Positions 35,687-43,989 of a stretch of DNA of 64,000 nt are shown here, piece by piece. This DNA comes from Sva-07 sp035527095 (GTDB taxonomy: Bacteria > Actinomycetota > Acidimicrobiia > Acidimicrobiales > Ilumatobacteraceae). Positions within the stretch are counted from its first letter, which is position 1. Every line of letters starts with the position of its first letter. The DNA is taken from positions 42,918-106,917 of the forward strand of contig DATLBC010000138.1 of assembly GCA_035527095.1 (NCBI GenBank). The letters are read 5' to 3'. Below the pieces are notes generated by a model that saw only the letters and a list, made by a program, of their open reading frames with translations, was not told the DNA's origin and did no database searches. Position numbers and translations under genes: made by a program.

Positions 35687-37225
35687 TCAGTTGTCGGGGA
35701 GACGCCACAGGATCCAACGCTGGTCCGACCAGACCTCCTCGAACCCCTCCCGTCGGGCGTCGACCGCGCTGAGTTCGGGTTGCCAGTACGTCGAGTTGCG
35801 CCGCTCGGCGTAGTAGTCGGCGCTCTCGATGATGCGGTCGAGTTGTTTGGTCTGGAACGCACGACGGTCGGTCAGCAGCGTCATCGTGCGCGCCCGGTAG
35901 TACGCCACGATCGCATCGGGTTCCGTGAGCTCGTCGACGGCCGCGAAGACCGGTGACACCACCGGGTTCGACGGCCCCGACTGCACACGGCCCAGGTCGT
36001 TGTACTGCTGGGCATCGGAGATGTCGCTCGCGAGCACGACGCCGTGGGCAACCACGAGCAACCCGAGCGGAACCAGCGCCACGGCGGTGGCGATGCGTAC
36101 GGACCGCCCCCACCGTGCAAACAGCCAGCCCAGGCCGGCAACCAGTGCCACTGTGGCGAAGTAGGCCACCCACGGGGTCACCTGGAACCAGTAGCGGTCG
36201 ACGCGGCGGAGGTGCGTGCTGATCGCGAGTGCGCTGAGGGCGGCGAGCAGCAGGAGCGGCAGGTCGAGGGTGGGTCGGCGTCGCACACCGATGACGGCAC
36301 CGATCAGTGCGACGACGAGCACGACGACGCCCACTGCGGTGTGGCCGCCGAGGCCCAGCTGGTCGCTCAGAATGCCCGGATACTCGGCCATCCGGTCGTC
36401 GAGGAAGGCGGAGCTGTTTCCGTTGTCGGGCAGCAGATCGGTGGGCAGCAACAGCTGCGCGAGCGTCGCGCCGACCGCGAACGCAGCGAACGGCGTCACG
36501 ATCGCTGGCCAGTGCGTGCGCAGCACTGCGTCGATGCCCGCGAGCCCGGGTTTCGCACGGGCGCGACCGGCCGTGACGACGTCGTACACCTCCATCACGC
36601 CGATCACGCCGAGCAGCACGATCGATTCACGGCGGACGTTGAATGCGAGCACGACCAACGCTCCGAGGGCAACCAGCCGACCTGTCGTGGCGGTGATCAG
36701 GGTGGCAGTGCCCCGAATCCGGTCGTACCACCAGATCACGAGCGCGATCGCAGCCAGATGGGGGAACTCGGTGAGGAGCTGGTCGGTGTGCGCGAGGTAC
36801 AGGGGCGACGTGGCGAACACCGCGATGAGTGCGGTGGCCGGTCCCCACCCGATGCGTCGTCGCACGATCCCATGCAACAGCACCAACCAGAGACAGAACG
36901 TGGCGACCTCCACGATCTTGAGACGGTCGTAGTCGAGGCCCCAGGCGTGGACGAACGGCGCCAGTAGCAGCGGCCACACCCACGGATAGGCAATCGGGCT
37001 GAAGCCGTTGTCGGAGTTGAGCACCGCGAACCGGTTGTCGGACACCACCTGGCCGACATCGCCGTCGAACAGGCTGCGCGCCTGGCGCAGGTAGAGCGCA
37101 AAGTCGTCGCCCTGTGTGTGACCGGTGCGATGCAGTAGCACCGCCAGGATCGCAGCGATCGCCACGATCGCAGGCAGGGCGAGCGTGCGCGCCACGGTGC
37201 TCACGGTGGCGGTCGGCCGACGCAT
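35687..37225 (-). CDS. polytopic GT39/ArnT-like membrane glycosyltransferase
   Basis: The 512-residue protein has an N-terminal helix, a first extracytoplasmic loop with acidic residues (TGHTQGDDFALYLRQARSL), about eleven membrane segments, and a C-terminal soluble domain of about 100 residues. This follows the GT-C fold of enzymes that take sugars from polyprenyl-phosphate donors. The exact family is not certain and some similar proteins remain uncharacterised. It heads the minus-strand envelope operon ending with the transglycosylase at 32 kb. Confidence 0.75.
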   Translation of the reverse strand: MRRPTATVSTVARTLALPAIVAIAAILAVLLHRTGHTQGDDFALYLRQARSLFDGDVGQVVSDNRFAVLNSDNGFSPIAYPWVWPLLLAPFVHAWGLDYDRLKIVEVATFCLWLVLLHGIVRRRIGWGPATALIAVFATSPLYLAHTDQLLTEFPHLAAIALVIWWYDRIRGTATLITATTGRLVALGALVVLAFNVRRESIVLLGVIGVMEVYDVVTAGRARAKPGLAGIDAVLRTHWPAIVTPFAAFAVGATLAQLLLPTDLLPDNGNSSAFLDDRMAEYPGILSDQLGLGGHTAVGVVVLVVALIGAVIGVRRRPTLDLPLLLLAALSALAISTHLRRVDRYWFQVTPWVAYFATVALVAGLGWLFARWGRSVRIATAVALVPLGLLVVAHGVVLASDISDAQQYNDLGRVQSGPSNPVVSPVFAAVDELTEPDAIVAYYRARTMTLLTDRRAFQTKQLDRIIESADYYAERRNSTYWQPELSAVDARREGFEEVWSDQRWILWRLPDN

Positions 37226-37309
37226 CGGCGCAACGTTAGAGCCTGGGCGCGGTCGACGAGCAGCGCCGACCGGGCCGACGCTCATCTCGTGCGTGGCGCG
37301 AGGTGAACG

Positions 37310-38134
37310 TCAGGCGGAGGCTGCGTCGAGGGCTCGACGAGTGAGGACGCGGGCGAGGTGCTGGCGGTACTCGATGCTGGCGTTCAGATCGGCCTGCGGA
37401 TCGGCGTCGGCGGCTGCTTGCTCGGCGGCGTCTGCCACACTCGCTCCGCTGGCGATCGCAGCAGCGACGGTCGTGGCGAGCACTGGCGTTGCTGCCATGT
37501 TGACGAGGCCGACTCCGGCTTGATCGCCATTGCGCCACGCGGCCACTCCGACGATCGCCCAGTCCTGGGCGCGACGGTTGAACTTCTGGAAGTTCCAGCC
37601 AGCACCGTTCATCTTCGGGACTCTGACTTCCGTGAGGATCTCGTCGGGTTCGAGTGCCGACTCGAAGAACGTCCGGTAGAAGTCGCTCGCCGCGATCTCG
37701 CGGGTGCCGTTCGGGCCTTGCGCCACGTAGGTGGCGCCGAGGGCGAGCGTCGTCGCCGGCAGGTCGGATGCCGGATCGGCGTGAGCGATCGTGCCGCCGA
37801 GTGTGCCGCGGTGGCGCACCTGTGGGTCGCCGACGTGGCCGGCGGCATGGGCCAACAACGGCACGTGCTCCTGCAGGAGCGCCGAGGTCTCGACGTCCAT
37901 GTGACGCGTCATGGCGCCGATGGCGATCTGATCGCCCTCCTCGCGGATGTACGACAGGTCGGAGAGTCGCCCGATGTCGATCAACACGCTCGGCTGGGCA
38001 AGGCGCAGCTTCATCATCGGCAACAGGCTGTGGCCGCCGGCGATGAACTTTGCCTCGTCGCCGTGTTGAGCGACGAGGCTGATCGCTTCCTCGGCCGACT
38101 CGGCGCGGACGTAATCGAACGGTGCGGGAATCAC
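37310..38134 (-). CDS. coxM: molybdenum hydroxylase FAD subunit (CoxM-like)
   Basis: The 274-residue FAD-binding subunit of the CO dehydrogenase/xanthine dehydrogenase family shows the two pyrophosphate-binding motifs AGGHS (residues 32-36) and TLGGT (111-115), the latter within GTLGGTIAHADPASD. It passes electrons from the Fe-S clusters to FAD and then to an acceptor. GTG 38134 overlaps the coxL stop (GTGA). The gene order is S-L-M, in contrast to the M-S-L order of canonical cox operons. Confidence 0.93.
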   Translation of the reverse strand: MIPAPFDYVRAESAEEAISLVAQHGDEAKFIAGGHSLLPMMKLRLAQPSVLIDIGRLSDLSYIREEGDQIAIGAMTRHMDVETSALLQEHVPLLAHAAGHVGDPQVRHRGTLGGTIAHADPASDLPATTLALGATYVAQGPNGTREIAASDFYRTFFESALEPDEILTEVRVPKMNGAGWNFQKFNRRAQDWAIVGVAAWRNGDQAGVGLVNMAATPVLATTVAAAIASGASVADAAEQAAADADPQADLNASIEYRQHLARVLTRRALDAASA

Positions 38135-40542
38135 TGGGTGCCTCCGGGAGTGGTGATGGATTGAGCGGACGCAACTGCGTTCCAGATGGTGTTCGGACTT
38201 GCGGGCATTGCGACGTCGCGGACTCCGAGCCCGGACAACGCATCGACGATGGCGTTCATGACGGCAGGTGCGGCTCCGATCGTGCCAGCTTCACCGACGC
38301 CCTTCACTCCGAGCGAATTGGTCGGTGATGGGGTGACGGAGCGGCCGAGGGTGATCGGCGGGACGTCGCTTGCCGCGGGCACGAGGTAGTCGGCGAGCGT
38401 CGAGGTCCGCAGGTTGCCGTCGGTGTCGTAGTCGGCGCCTTCGTACAGCGCCTGGGCAAGTCCTTGGATGACGCCGCCATGCACCTGGCCCTCGACGATC
38501 AGCGGGTTGACCTGGTTGCCGCAGTCGTCGACGGCGACGTACTGCAGTACGTCGACGTCGCCGGTCTCGGTGTCGACCTCGACGAGGCACATGTGTGTGC
38601 CGAATGGCCAGGAGAAGTTCGGTGGGTCGTAGGTGACCTGGGCCTCGAGGTTCGGCTCGAGCCCGTCGGGCAGGTCGTGGGCCGTGAACGCGGCGAACGC
38701 AATTGCCGCGAGCGGTGTCGACTTCGACGGCGTGCCGGTGACGCGGAATTCGCCGTCGACGAACTCGAGGTCGTCGACGTTGGCTTCCATCTGGTGCGCC
38801 GCTATCTGCTTGGCCTTCTCGATCACCTTGTCGCACGCCATCGACACCGCGACGCCACCGACGGGCAGCGAACGCGACCCGTAGGTGTCCATACCGAGCG
38901 GAGCGATCATGGTGTCGGAGTGCAACACGTCGACGTCGGCAGGATCGATGCCGAGCTTGTCGGCCACGATCATCGACCACGATGTCTCGTGGCCCTGTCC
39001 GTGCGGGGACGTGCCGGTGACGACCTGGACCTTCGCGGTGGGAAGGATGCGGACCGTGGCGGCTTCCCAGCCGCCGGCGGAGTAGTTCAGCGAGGCCAGC
39101 ACCCGAGACGGAGCGAGCCCGCACATCTCGAAGTAGGTCGACACCCCGAGCCCCAGCCGCCTCGTGGACCCCGCGACGTTCTGGGTGGCCTGGCGGGCGC
39201 GTACCGCCTGGTAGTCGATCAGGTCGGCGGCGATCGTTGCTGCCTTGTCGTGGTCGCCCGAGTCGTAGACGAGCCCGGTACATGCCTCGTACGGGAACTG
39301 TTCGGGCTGGATGAAGTTGCGGCGGCGCAGCTCCAACGGATCGATCCCGATTTCGGTCGCGAGCGCGTCCATCGCCCGTTCGATCGCATAGGTCGCCTCG
39401 GGGCGCCCGGCTCCACGGTAGGCGTCGGTCGGAGTGAGGTTCGTGAACACACCCGTACACGAGAAGTCGTACGCCTTGGGAAGGTCGTACACGCCGGCGT
39501 ACAAGAACGCGCCGAGCAGCGGGATTCCGGGAGTGATGAGCTGCATGTAGGCGCCCATGTCGGCGGTGAGCCGAACCCGCATCGCCGTCAGCTTGCCATT
39601 GGCATCCGCGGCGAGTTCCATGCGTTGAATCTGGCCGCGTCCCTGGATCGTGGCGACGGCGTTCTCGGATCGCGTCTCGTTCCAGCGGATCGGTACCCCG
39701 TGCTTGCGCGAGAGCGCAACACACAACAGTTCCTCGGCGTAGACGTCGAGCTTCGAGCCGAACCCGCCCCCGACCGCCGGCGCAACGACACGCAGTTGGT
39801 GCTCGGGCACCCCGAGCGTGACGGCGATCATCACCTTGAGCACATGGGGGATCTGCGTCGAGGTGTACAGCGTGATGTCGCCGCCGAACGGCTGGGGGAT
39901 GGCGACGACCGCTCGCGGTTCCATCGCCATCGGGATCAGACGCTGCTGGACATAGCGCTCGCTGACGGTGTGAGCAGCCTTGTCGAACGCTCGCTGGACG
40001 GCGCCGTCGGTCTCCTCGATGAGCAGGTTCCACGTGTACGACGTGTTGGTGCCCAGGTCGGAGTGCACGAGCACGCGGTCGGACAATGCGTCTTCGAGGT
40101 CGGTGACGGCGTCGCTCGGATCGTAGGTGACGTCGATCGCATCGATCGCATCGTGGGCGATCGCGTCGCTGTCGGCGAGCACGACGGCCACGCCGTCACC
40201 GACGAAGTTGACCGCGTCGGTGGCGATCGGGTGATGCGGCGGGTTGAGCATGTCCTCCGTGACCGCCCACGCACACGGCATCGGGGCGGCCCAGAGATCG
40301 GCAAGGTCTGCGCCGGTGTAGACGGCGCGCACCCCTGGCATCTCCGCTGCGGCACTCGTGTCGATCGACACGATCGTCGCGTGGGCATACGGGCTGCGCA
40401 GCACGGCCAGGTGGAACGCACCCGGCACCTTCATGTCGTTGGTGAACACCGCCTCGCCGGTGAGCAGGACCGGGTCCTCCTTGCGGAGAAGGCGGCTCCC
40501 GATCACACCGGTGCCGGTGCTCGGATCTTCGGTGATGGTCAT
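38131..40542 (-). CDS. coxL: molybdenum hydroxylase large subunit, form II CoxL
   Basis: The 803-residue molybdopterin-binding subunit has GSRLLRKEDPVLLTG near the start, GFGSKLDVYAEE, HGQGHETSWSMI, and the catalytic Glu in GVGEAGTIGAAPAV. The active-site loop reads AYRGAGRPEA, the signature of form II enzymes, not AYXCSFR of true CO dehydrogenases. Substrate is therefore uncertain; form II members may oxidise other small molecules. It lies between coxS (43 bp upstream) and coxM. Maturation genes are at 22-28 kb. Confidence 0.93.
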   Translation of the reverse strand: MTITEDPSTGTGVIGSRLLRKEDPVLLTGEAVFTNDMKVPGAFHLAVLRSPYAHATIVSIDTSAAAEMPGVRAVYTGADLADLWAAPMPCAWAVTEDMLNPPHHPIATDAVNFVGDGVAVVLADSDAIAHDAIDAIDVTYDPSDAVTDLEDALSDRVLVHSDLGTNTSYTWNLLIEETDGAVQRAFDKAAHTVSERYVQQRLIPMAMEPRAVVAIPQPFGGDITLYTSTQIPHVLKVMIAVTLGVPEHQLRVVAPAVGGGFGSKLDVYAEELLCVALSRKHGVPIRWNETRSENAVATIQGRGQIQRMELAADANGKLTAMRVRLTADMGAYMQLITPGIPLLGAFLYAGVYDLPKAYDFSCTGVFTNLTPTDAYRGAGRPEATYAIERAMDALATEIGIDPLELRRRNFIQPEQFPYEACTGLVYDSGDHDKAATIAADLIDYQAVRARQATQNVAGSTRRLGLGVSTYFEMCGLAPSRVLASLNYSAGGWEAATVRILPTAKVQVVTGTSPHGQGHETSWSMIVADKLGIDPADVDVLHSDTMIAPLGMDTYGSRSLPVGGVAVSMACDKVIEKAKQIAAHQMEANVDDLEFVDGEFRVTGTPSKSTPLAAIAFAAFTAHDLPDGLEPNLEAQVTYDPPNFSWPFGTHMCLVEVDTETGDVDVLQYVAVDDCGNQVNPLIVEGQVHGGVIQGLAQALYEGADYDTDGNLRTSTLADYLVPAASDVPPITLGRSVTPSPTNSLGVKGVGEAGTIGAAPAVMNAIVDALSGLGVRDVAMPASPNTIWNAVASAQSITTPGGTQ

Positions 40543-40585
40543 GTCTGGACCCCCATCCAGTCAGGTGATGCGTTCGATCGTGTGG

Positions 40586-41050
40586 TCAGGCTCCGGCCGA
40601 GGCAGCGGCGAGCACGGACTTGACGATGTTGTGATAGCCGGTGCAACGACAGAGGTTGCCCTCCAAGCCGATGCGGACCTCGTCCTCGGTCGGGTTCGGA
40701 TTCTCCTGCAGCAAGCTGGTCGCGGCCATCACCATGCCCGGTGTGCAGTAGCCGCACTGCAGGCCGTGGTTCTCCATGAAGGCCTGCTGCATCGGATGCA
40801 GCGTGCCGTCGGCGTCGGCCATGCCTTCGATCGTTCGGATGTCGGCACCGTCAGCCTGCACCGCGAGCACGGTGCAGCTCTTGACAGCCTCACCGTTCAG
40901 GTGCAGCGAACACGCGCCACACGATGACGTGTCGCAGCCGATGTTGGTGCCGGTCAGCCCGACGTGCTCGCGGATGTACTGCACGAGCAGCAAGCGCGGC
41001 TCGACATCGTGGGTGTGCTGCGTGCCGTTGACGGTGACCGTGATTTCCAC
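40586..41050 (-). CDS. coxS: molybdenum hydroxylase [2Fe-2S] subunit (CoxS-like)
   Basis: The 154-residue protein has two [2Fe-2S] clusters. The plant-type N-terminal domain has Cys39, Cys44, Cys47 (CDTSSCGAC) and Cys59, and the helical C-terminal domain has Cys99, Cys102 (CGYC) and Cys134, Cys136 (CRC). GTG 41050 (VEITVTVNG) gives the standard length and has a GGGGG Shine-Dalgarno 5 bases upstream; an upstream ATG at 41116 would add 22 atypical residues. It is the first gene of coxS-coxL-coxM. Confidence 0.93.
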   Translation of the reverse strand: MEITVTVNGTQHTHDVEPRLLLVQYIREHVGLTGTNIGCDTSSCGACSLHLNGEAVKSCTVLAVQADGADIRTIEGMADADGTLHPMQQAFMENHGLQCGYCTPGMVMAATSLLQENPNPTEDEVRIGLEGNLCRCTGYHNIVKSVLAAASAGA

Positions 41051-41055
41051 TGGTG

Positions 41056-41060
41056 CCCCC
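41056..41060 (-). promoter_or_regulatory. Shine-Dalgarno deciding the coxS start
   Basis: GGGGG on the minus strand lies 5 bases before GTG 41050, supporting that start over the in-frame ATG at 41116, which has no comparable site. Confidence 0.6.
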
Positions 41061-41173
41061 AAGTGTTCGTCGTGGTGGATGAGCGACCCCGCCGTGCGGC
41101 GCCAGGTGACCATCATGCATCATCGGCGCCGCCGCGTCGACATCGAACGTCACCGAGAACCACCGCGCCACCT

Positions 41174-41198
41174 GTGGGGTCGGACCCCAGACGTGACA
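41174..41198. repeat. GGGTCTGACCC-family palindrome between coxS and a membrane-protein gene
   Basis: TGGGGTC, GG, and then GACCCCAGACGTGACAC: the right arm differs by one base from the family arm GACCCCAGACGTCACAC, while the left arm is shortened. It is 1 bp from the stop of the minus-strand gene at 41200, inside the 149-bp gap to coxS. It is a likely terminator for the channel/HAD operon. Confidence 0.6.
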
Positions 41199-41199
41199 C

Positions 41200-41640
41200 T
41201 CAGGACAGGATGGTCGACAGGTCCTTGACGGCCAGGTAGATCAGGAAGCAGATGATCGCCGTGCCGAAGATCGTGTAGTGCCAGCGCTTCGAGTGGTTCG
41301 CACGCCAGAACCGTCGGATGCTGTACACGATCGACACCATTGCCAGCACACCGATCACGACGCCGATGTACGGTCCGACGCCGCGAGCGATGCCGACCGC
41401 CGGGAGCACGAACGGGAACACGATGTACATCAGCAGACACCGGCAGGTGCTGATGAACAACGACTTCTGGAACGCCGAGCGGGCTTCGTTGGCGGTGGAG
41501 GTCTGGCCTTCGGGCAGCCGGAGCAGGCGCCGCATGAACTGGTCGGCCGGCGAACTCGACGGGGCAAGTGACGCCGGAGTCGGAGGAGCCGTCGCGGGCG
41601 TGGCGGTGTCGGTCGGCGGTTGGTCGGCGGTGGTGCTCAT
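41200..41640 (-). CDS. small membrane protein of unknown function
   Basis: The 146-residue protein has a Thr/Pro/Ala-rich cytoplasmic N-terminus of about 35 residues, an amphipathic segment, and three transmembrane helices (CLLMYIVFPFVLPAVGIA, VGPYIGVVIGVLAMVSIVYS, YTIFGTAIICFLIYLAV). No family recognised. Its start overlaps the HAD gene stop by ATGA, so it is the third gene of a coupled operon with the K+ channel and HAD genes. Confidence 0.75.
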   Translation of the reverse strand: MSTTADQPPTDTATPATAPPTPASLAPSSSPADQFMRRLLRLPEGQTSTANEARSAFQKSLFISTCRCLLMYIVFPFVLPAVGIARGVGPYIGVVIGVLAMVSIVYSIRRFWRANHSKRWHYTIFGTAIICFLIYLAVKDLSTILS

Positions 41641-42323
41641 GGCCGCAGAGAACGGTACGTGGCTGCGACCGCTGCGGCAACTTCTCCGGGGGAGTCCGCG
41701 AGGGCTGCGGCGCCCGCTGTCTCGAGCTCGGTGACCGATCCGAAACCCCAGGTGACACCGACACAGTCGATGCCGTTCAAGTGAGCGCCCTCGACATCGT
41801 GGTCGCGGTCGCCGACCATCACGACGCGTGGAAGGTCCGATGGCCCGAGTCGCAGCGAGATGAGGGCGTAGTTGATCACCTCGGCCTTGGTGCGACGGCC
41901 CGTTCCGACGTCGACCGTCGCTCCTGCCTGGACCTCGAAGTAGTCGGCGAAACCGAAGTGCTCGATGATTCGCCGAGCGGTGGGCTCGGGCTTGGCGGTC
42001 GCGATCGAGAGCGTGTGGCCCGCTGCCGTGAGTTCATCGAGCATGTCGGCGATGCCCGGATACACCGCGTTCTCGAACAGCCCGATGTCCTCGTAGCGGT
42101 CGCGGTAGGCGAGCACGACTCGCTCGATGTCGTCGATGGGGATGCCGAGCGTCGGGAAGCTGATCTCGAACGGCGGTCCGATCGCGGCGCGGACCTGGTC
42201 GTCGGAGGGAGGTTCGTAGCCGCAGACACTGAAGGCGTGTCGCAGGGAACGTCCGATGCCCGGTGAGGAATCGGAGATCGTTCCGTCGAGATCGAGCAGG
42301 ACGTGCGTGGCTTCGAGCTTCAT
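41637..42323 (-). CDS. HAD-superfamily phosphatase (Gph-like)
   Basis: This 228-residue HAD hydrolase has motif I LLDLDGTISDS (nucleophile Asp), a helical cap, motif II IATAK, a motif III Lys in RRTKAEV, and motif IV MVGDRDHDVEGA. It resembles phosphoglycolate phosphatases, though specificity cannot be read from sequence. Start overlaps the channel stop (TGATG), and its stop overlaps the membrane-protein start. Confidence 0.9.
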   Translation of the reverse strand: MKLEATHVLLDLDGTISDSSPGIGRSLRHAFSVCGYEPPSDDQVRAAIGPPFEISFPTLGIPIDDIERVVLAYRDRYEDIGLFENAVYPGIADMLDELTAAGHTLSIATAKPEPTARRIIEHFGFADYFEVQAGATVDVGTGRRTKAEVINYALISLRLGPSDLPRVVMVGDRDHDVEGAHLNGIDCVGVTWGFGSVTELETAGAAALADSPGEVAAAVAATYRSLRP

Positions 42324-43312
42324 CAGTGGGCGAGCTTGTCGAGGCGCTCGAAGTCGTCGTCGCCCCCGACGGCGATCAGGACCTGGTGGGGTTCGATCAC
42401 GATGTCCGGGTCGGGGTTCGTCGTGAAGGTGCCATCGACTCGTCGAAGTGCCAGCACCAGCACTCCGGACCGTTTGCGCAGGTCGGCTTCTCGCAGTGTC
42501 TTGCCCGCCAGTGCCGATCCCTCGGGGACGTCGTACTCCTGCATCCGGAACTCGAGTGACCGTTCGTGCATCACGACGTCGACGAACTCCGCCACGTGCG
42601 GGCGGGAGACGAACGAGGCCATGCGGGCAGCGCCGAGTTCCTGCGGGTTGACCACGCGGTCGGCGCCGGCGTTGGCGAGCTTCGGCACGCTCTCGTCCTG
42701 GCGGGCGCGCGCCACGATGAACAGGCTGGGCCGGATCGCTCGTGCCGAAAGGGTCACGAACAGATTCTCGGCGTCGCCCTCGAGCGCAGCGACGAGCGCC
42801 TGGGCGCGCTCGATGCCTGCGGCGCGCAAGGTCGAGTCGAGCGTGGCGTCACCCACGACCGTGGGGTAGGAGACGCCGGCAACGCGGTCGGCGTCGGCGT
42901 CGACCACCACGACGGAGTGCCCGCTGTGGACGAGGTCGTCGGCGACGGCCCGCCCGACGCGTCCCCAGCCGCACACGACGGTGTGGCCCGACATCTTGCT
43001 GATTTCTCGGTCCATGAGCCGCCTCCCGACGAAGTCTCGCAGTTGTCCTTCGACCACCACCTGCACCGCCAGGGTGAAGGTGTACAACACCGTCGAGACG
43101 CCGGTGATGATGATGAAGATGGTGAACCACTGTTCGAGGTTGTTGAAGTCCTGGAGTTCCCGGAAGCCCACCGTGGTCACCGTCGTGACCGTCTGGTAGC
43201 TCGCGTCGGTGAGGCTCATTCCGAACAGCCAGTAGCCGAACGTGCCGACGACACCGACCGCGAACACCATCGCGATGGCGCGCTGCAGCCGTCCGATCGC
43301 GGTGTAGTTCAC
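42323..43312 (-). CDS. RCK-gated potassium channel (two-TM pore plus TrkA-N/TrkA-C)
   Basis: The 329-residue protein has TM1 (residues about 12-32), a pore helix and filter TTVTTVGFREL, TM2 (about 63-85), and then a cytoplasmic RCK module: TrkA-N Rossmann GHTVVCGWGRVGRAVADDL and a C-terminal TrkA-C domain. The filter reads TVGFRE where most K+ channels have TVGYGD, a variant seen in some bacterial channels. It likely conducts K+ under control of a nucleotide or ion bound to RCK. GTG 43312 was chosen (VNYTAIGRLQRA). Confidence 0.88.
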   Translation of the reverse strand: MNYTAIGRLQRAIAMVFAVGVVGTFGYWLFGMSLTDASYQTVTTVTTVGFRELQDFNNLEQWFTIFIIITGVSTVLYTFTLAVQVVVEGQLRDFVGRRLMDREISKMSGHTVVCGWGRVGRAVADDLVHSGHSVVVVDADADRVAGVSYPTVVGDATLDSTLRAAGIERAQALVAALEGDAENLFVTLSARAIRPSLFIVARARQDESVPKLANAGADRVVNPQELGAARMASFVSRPHVAEFVDVVMHERSLEFRMQEYDVPEGSALAGKTLREADLRKRSGVLVLALRRVDGTFTTNPDPDIVIEPHQVLIAVGGDDDFERLDKLAH

Positions 43313-43381
43313 GACGCCGACGGTAGCCCGCACACCACCGCGCACAGCAGTACAACGGGGCTCAGACCCGTGGTGTGCTCG

Positions 43382-43939
43382 TCAGCGGCCGTGGAGGCGC
43401 TCGCGGATCAACGGCTCGTAGTGTTCGAGCGGGTTGCTCACGTAGTCGGCGTCGAAGGCCGTCTGGTCGTACTTCGCGCAGAACTCCTCGGTGTGCTCGA
43501 AGAAGGGCGAGTCGCGATGCGCCTCGCGGGCGTTCTTGTCGCGGCCGATGTAGTCCCAGAAGTAGTAGCCCTGGAACTCGCCGTGGTGCTTGACCATGAA
43601 GTGGTTCGCTTCGGACACGAACGGCTTGAGGATGCCGGCTGCAATGTCGGGGTGGCTGTACGGGCTGAGCGTGTCGCCGATGTCGTGCAGCAGTGCGCAC
43701 AGCACGTACTCGTCGTCGCGCCCGTCCTTCTCGGCGCGGGTGGCGGTCTGCAGGCTGTGCTCGAGGCGGTTGACCGGGAATCCGCCGTGGTCGAACTCCA
43801 GGGCACGCATCAGCTCGATGACGCGATCGGCGACGAACGACTGTGTGATCTGCAGCTGGGGGGCGATGATCGCCCAGTCGTCGGCAGTCGACTCCTCGAA
43901 GCTCTTGAACGAGGTGCGCTGGTGCTCGGTGGTCGTCAT
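43382..43939 (-). CDS. HD-domain metal enzyme
   Basis: The 185-residue protein has HD-superfamily metal ligands: His61 (NRLEHSLQTA), His85-Asp86 (ALLHDIGD) and His118/119 (MVKHHGE). The arrangement resembles the small HD proteins related to PhnZ/inositol oxygenase, which are di-iron oxygenases, as well as ordinary phosphohydrolases. The C-terminus is rich in aromatic and acidic residues. It lies 50 bp downstream of the second coxL with a strong palindrome between, so it is probably transcribed separately. Substrate unknown. Confidence 0.8.
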   Translation of the reverse strand: MTTTEHQRTSFKSFEESTADDWAIIAPQLQITQSFVADRVIELMRALEFDHGGFPVNRLEHSLQTATRAEKDGRDDEYVLCALLHDIGDTLSPYSHPDIAAGILKPFVSEANHFMVKHHGEFQGYYFWDYIGRDKNAREAHRDSPFFEHTEEFCAKYDQTAFDADYVSNPLEHYEPLIRERLHGR

Positions 43940-43955
43940 GTCGTCTCCCTGTCGG

Positions 43956-43988
43956 GATTACATCAGGGGTCTGACCCCTGATGTAATC
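43956..43988. repeat. perfect 33-nt palindrome, GGGTCTGACCC family
   Basis: GATTACATCAGGGGTC (43956-43971), a single T, and then its exact complement (43973-43988): a 16-bp perfect inverted repeat filling most of the gap between the second coxL and the HD gene. It is the best-preserved copy of a family that recurs, with altered outer arms, at 3567, 13344, 29673 and 41174. It can fold as a terminator-like hairpin in either direction. Confidence 0.85.
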
Positions 43989-43989
43989 G

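Noticed and set aside
38464..40623. 719-codon plus-strand frame opposite coxL
   Set aside because: It is a shadow of the coxL gene with Arg/Gly/Val/Asp-rich low-complexity translation and no recognisable motif.
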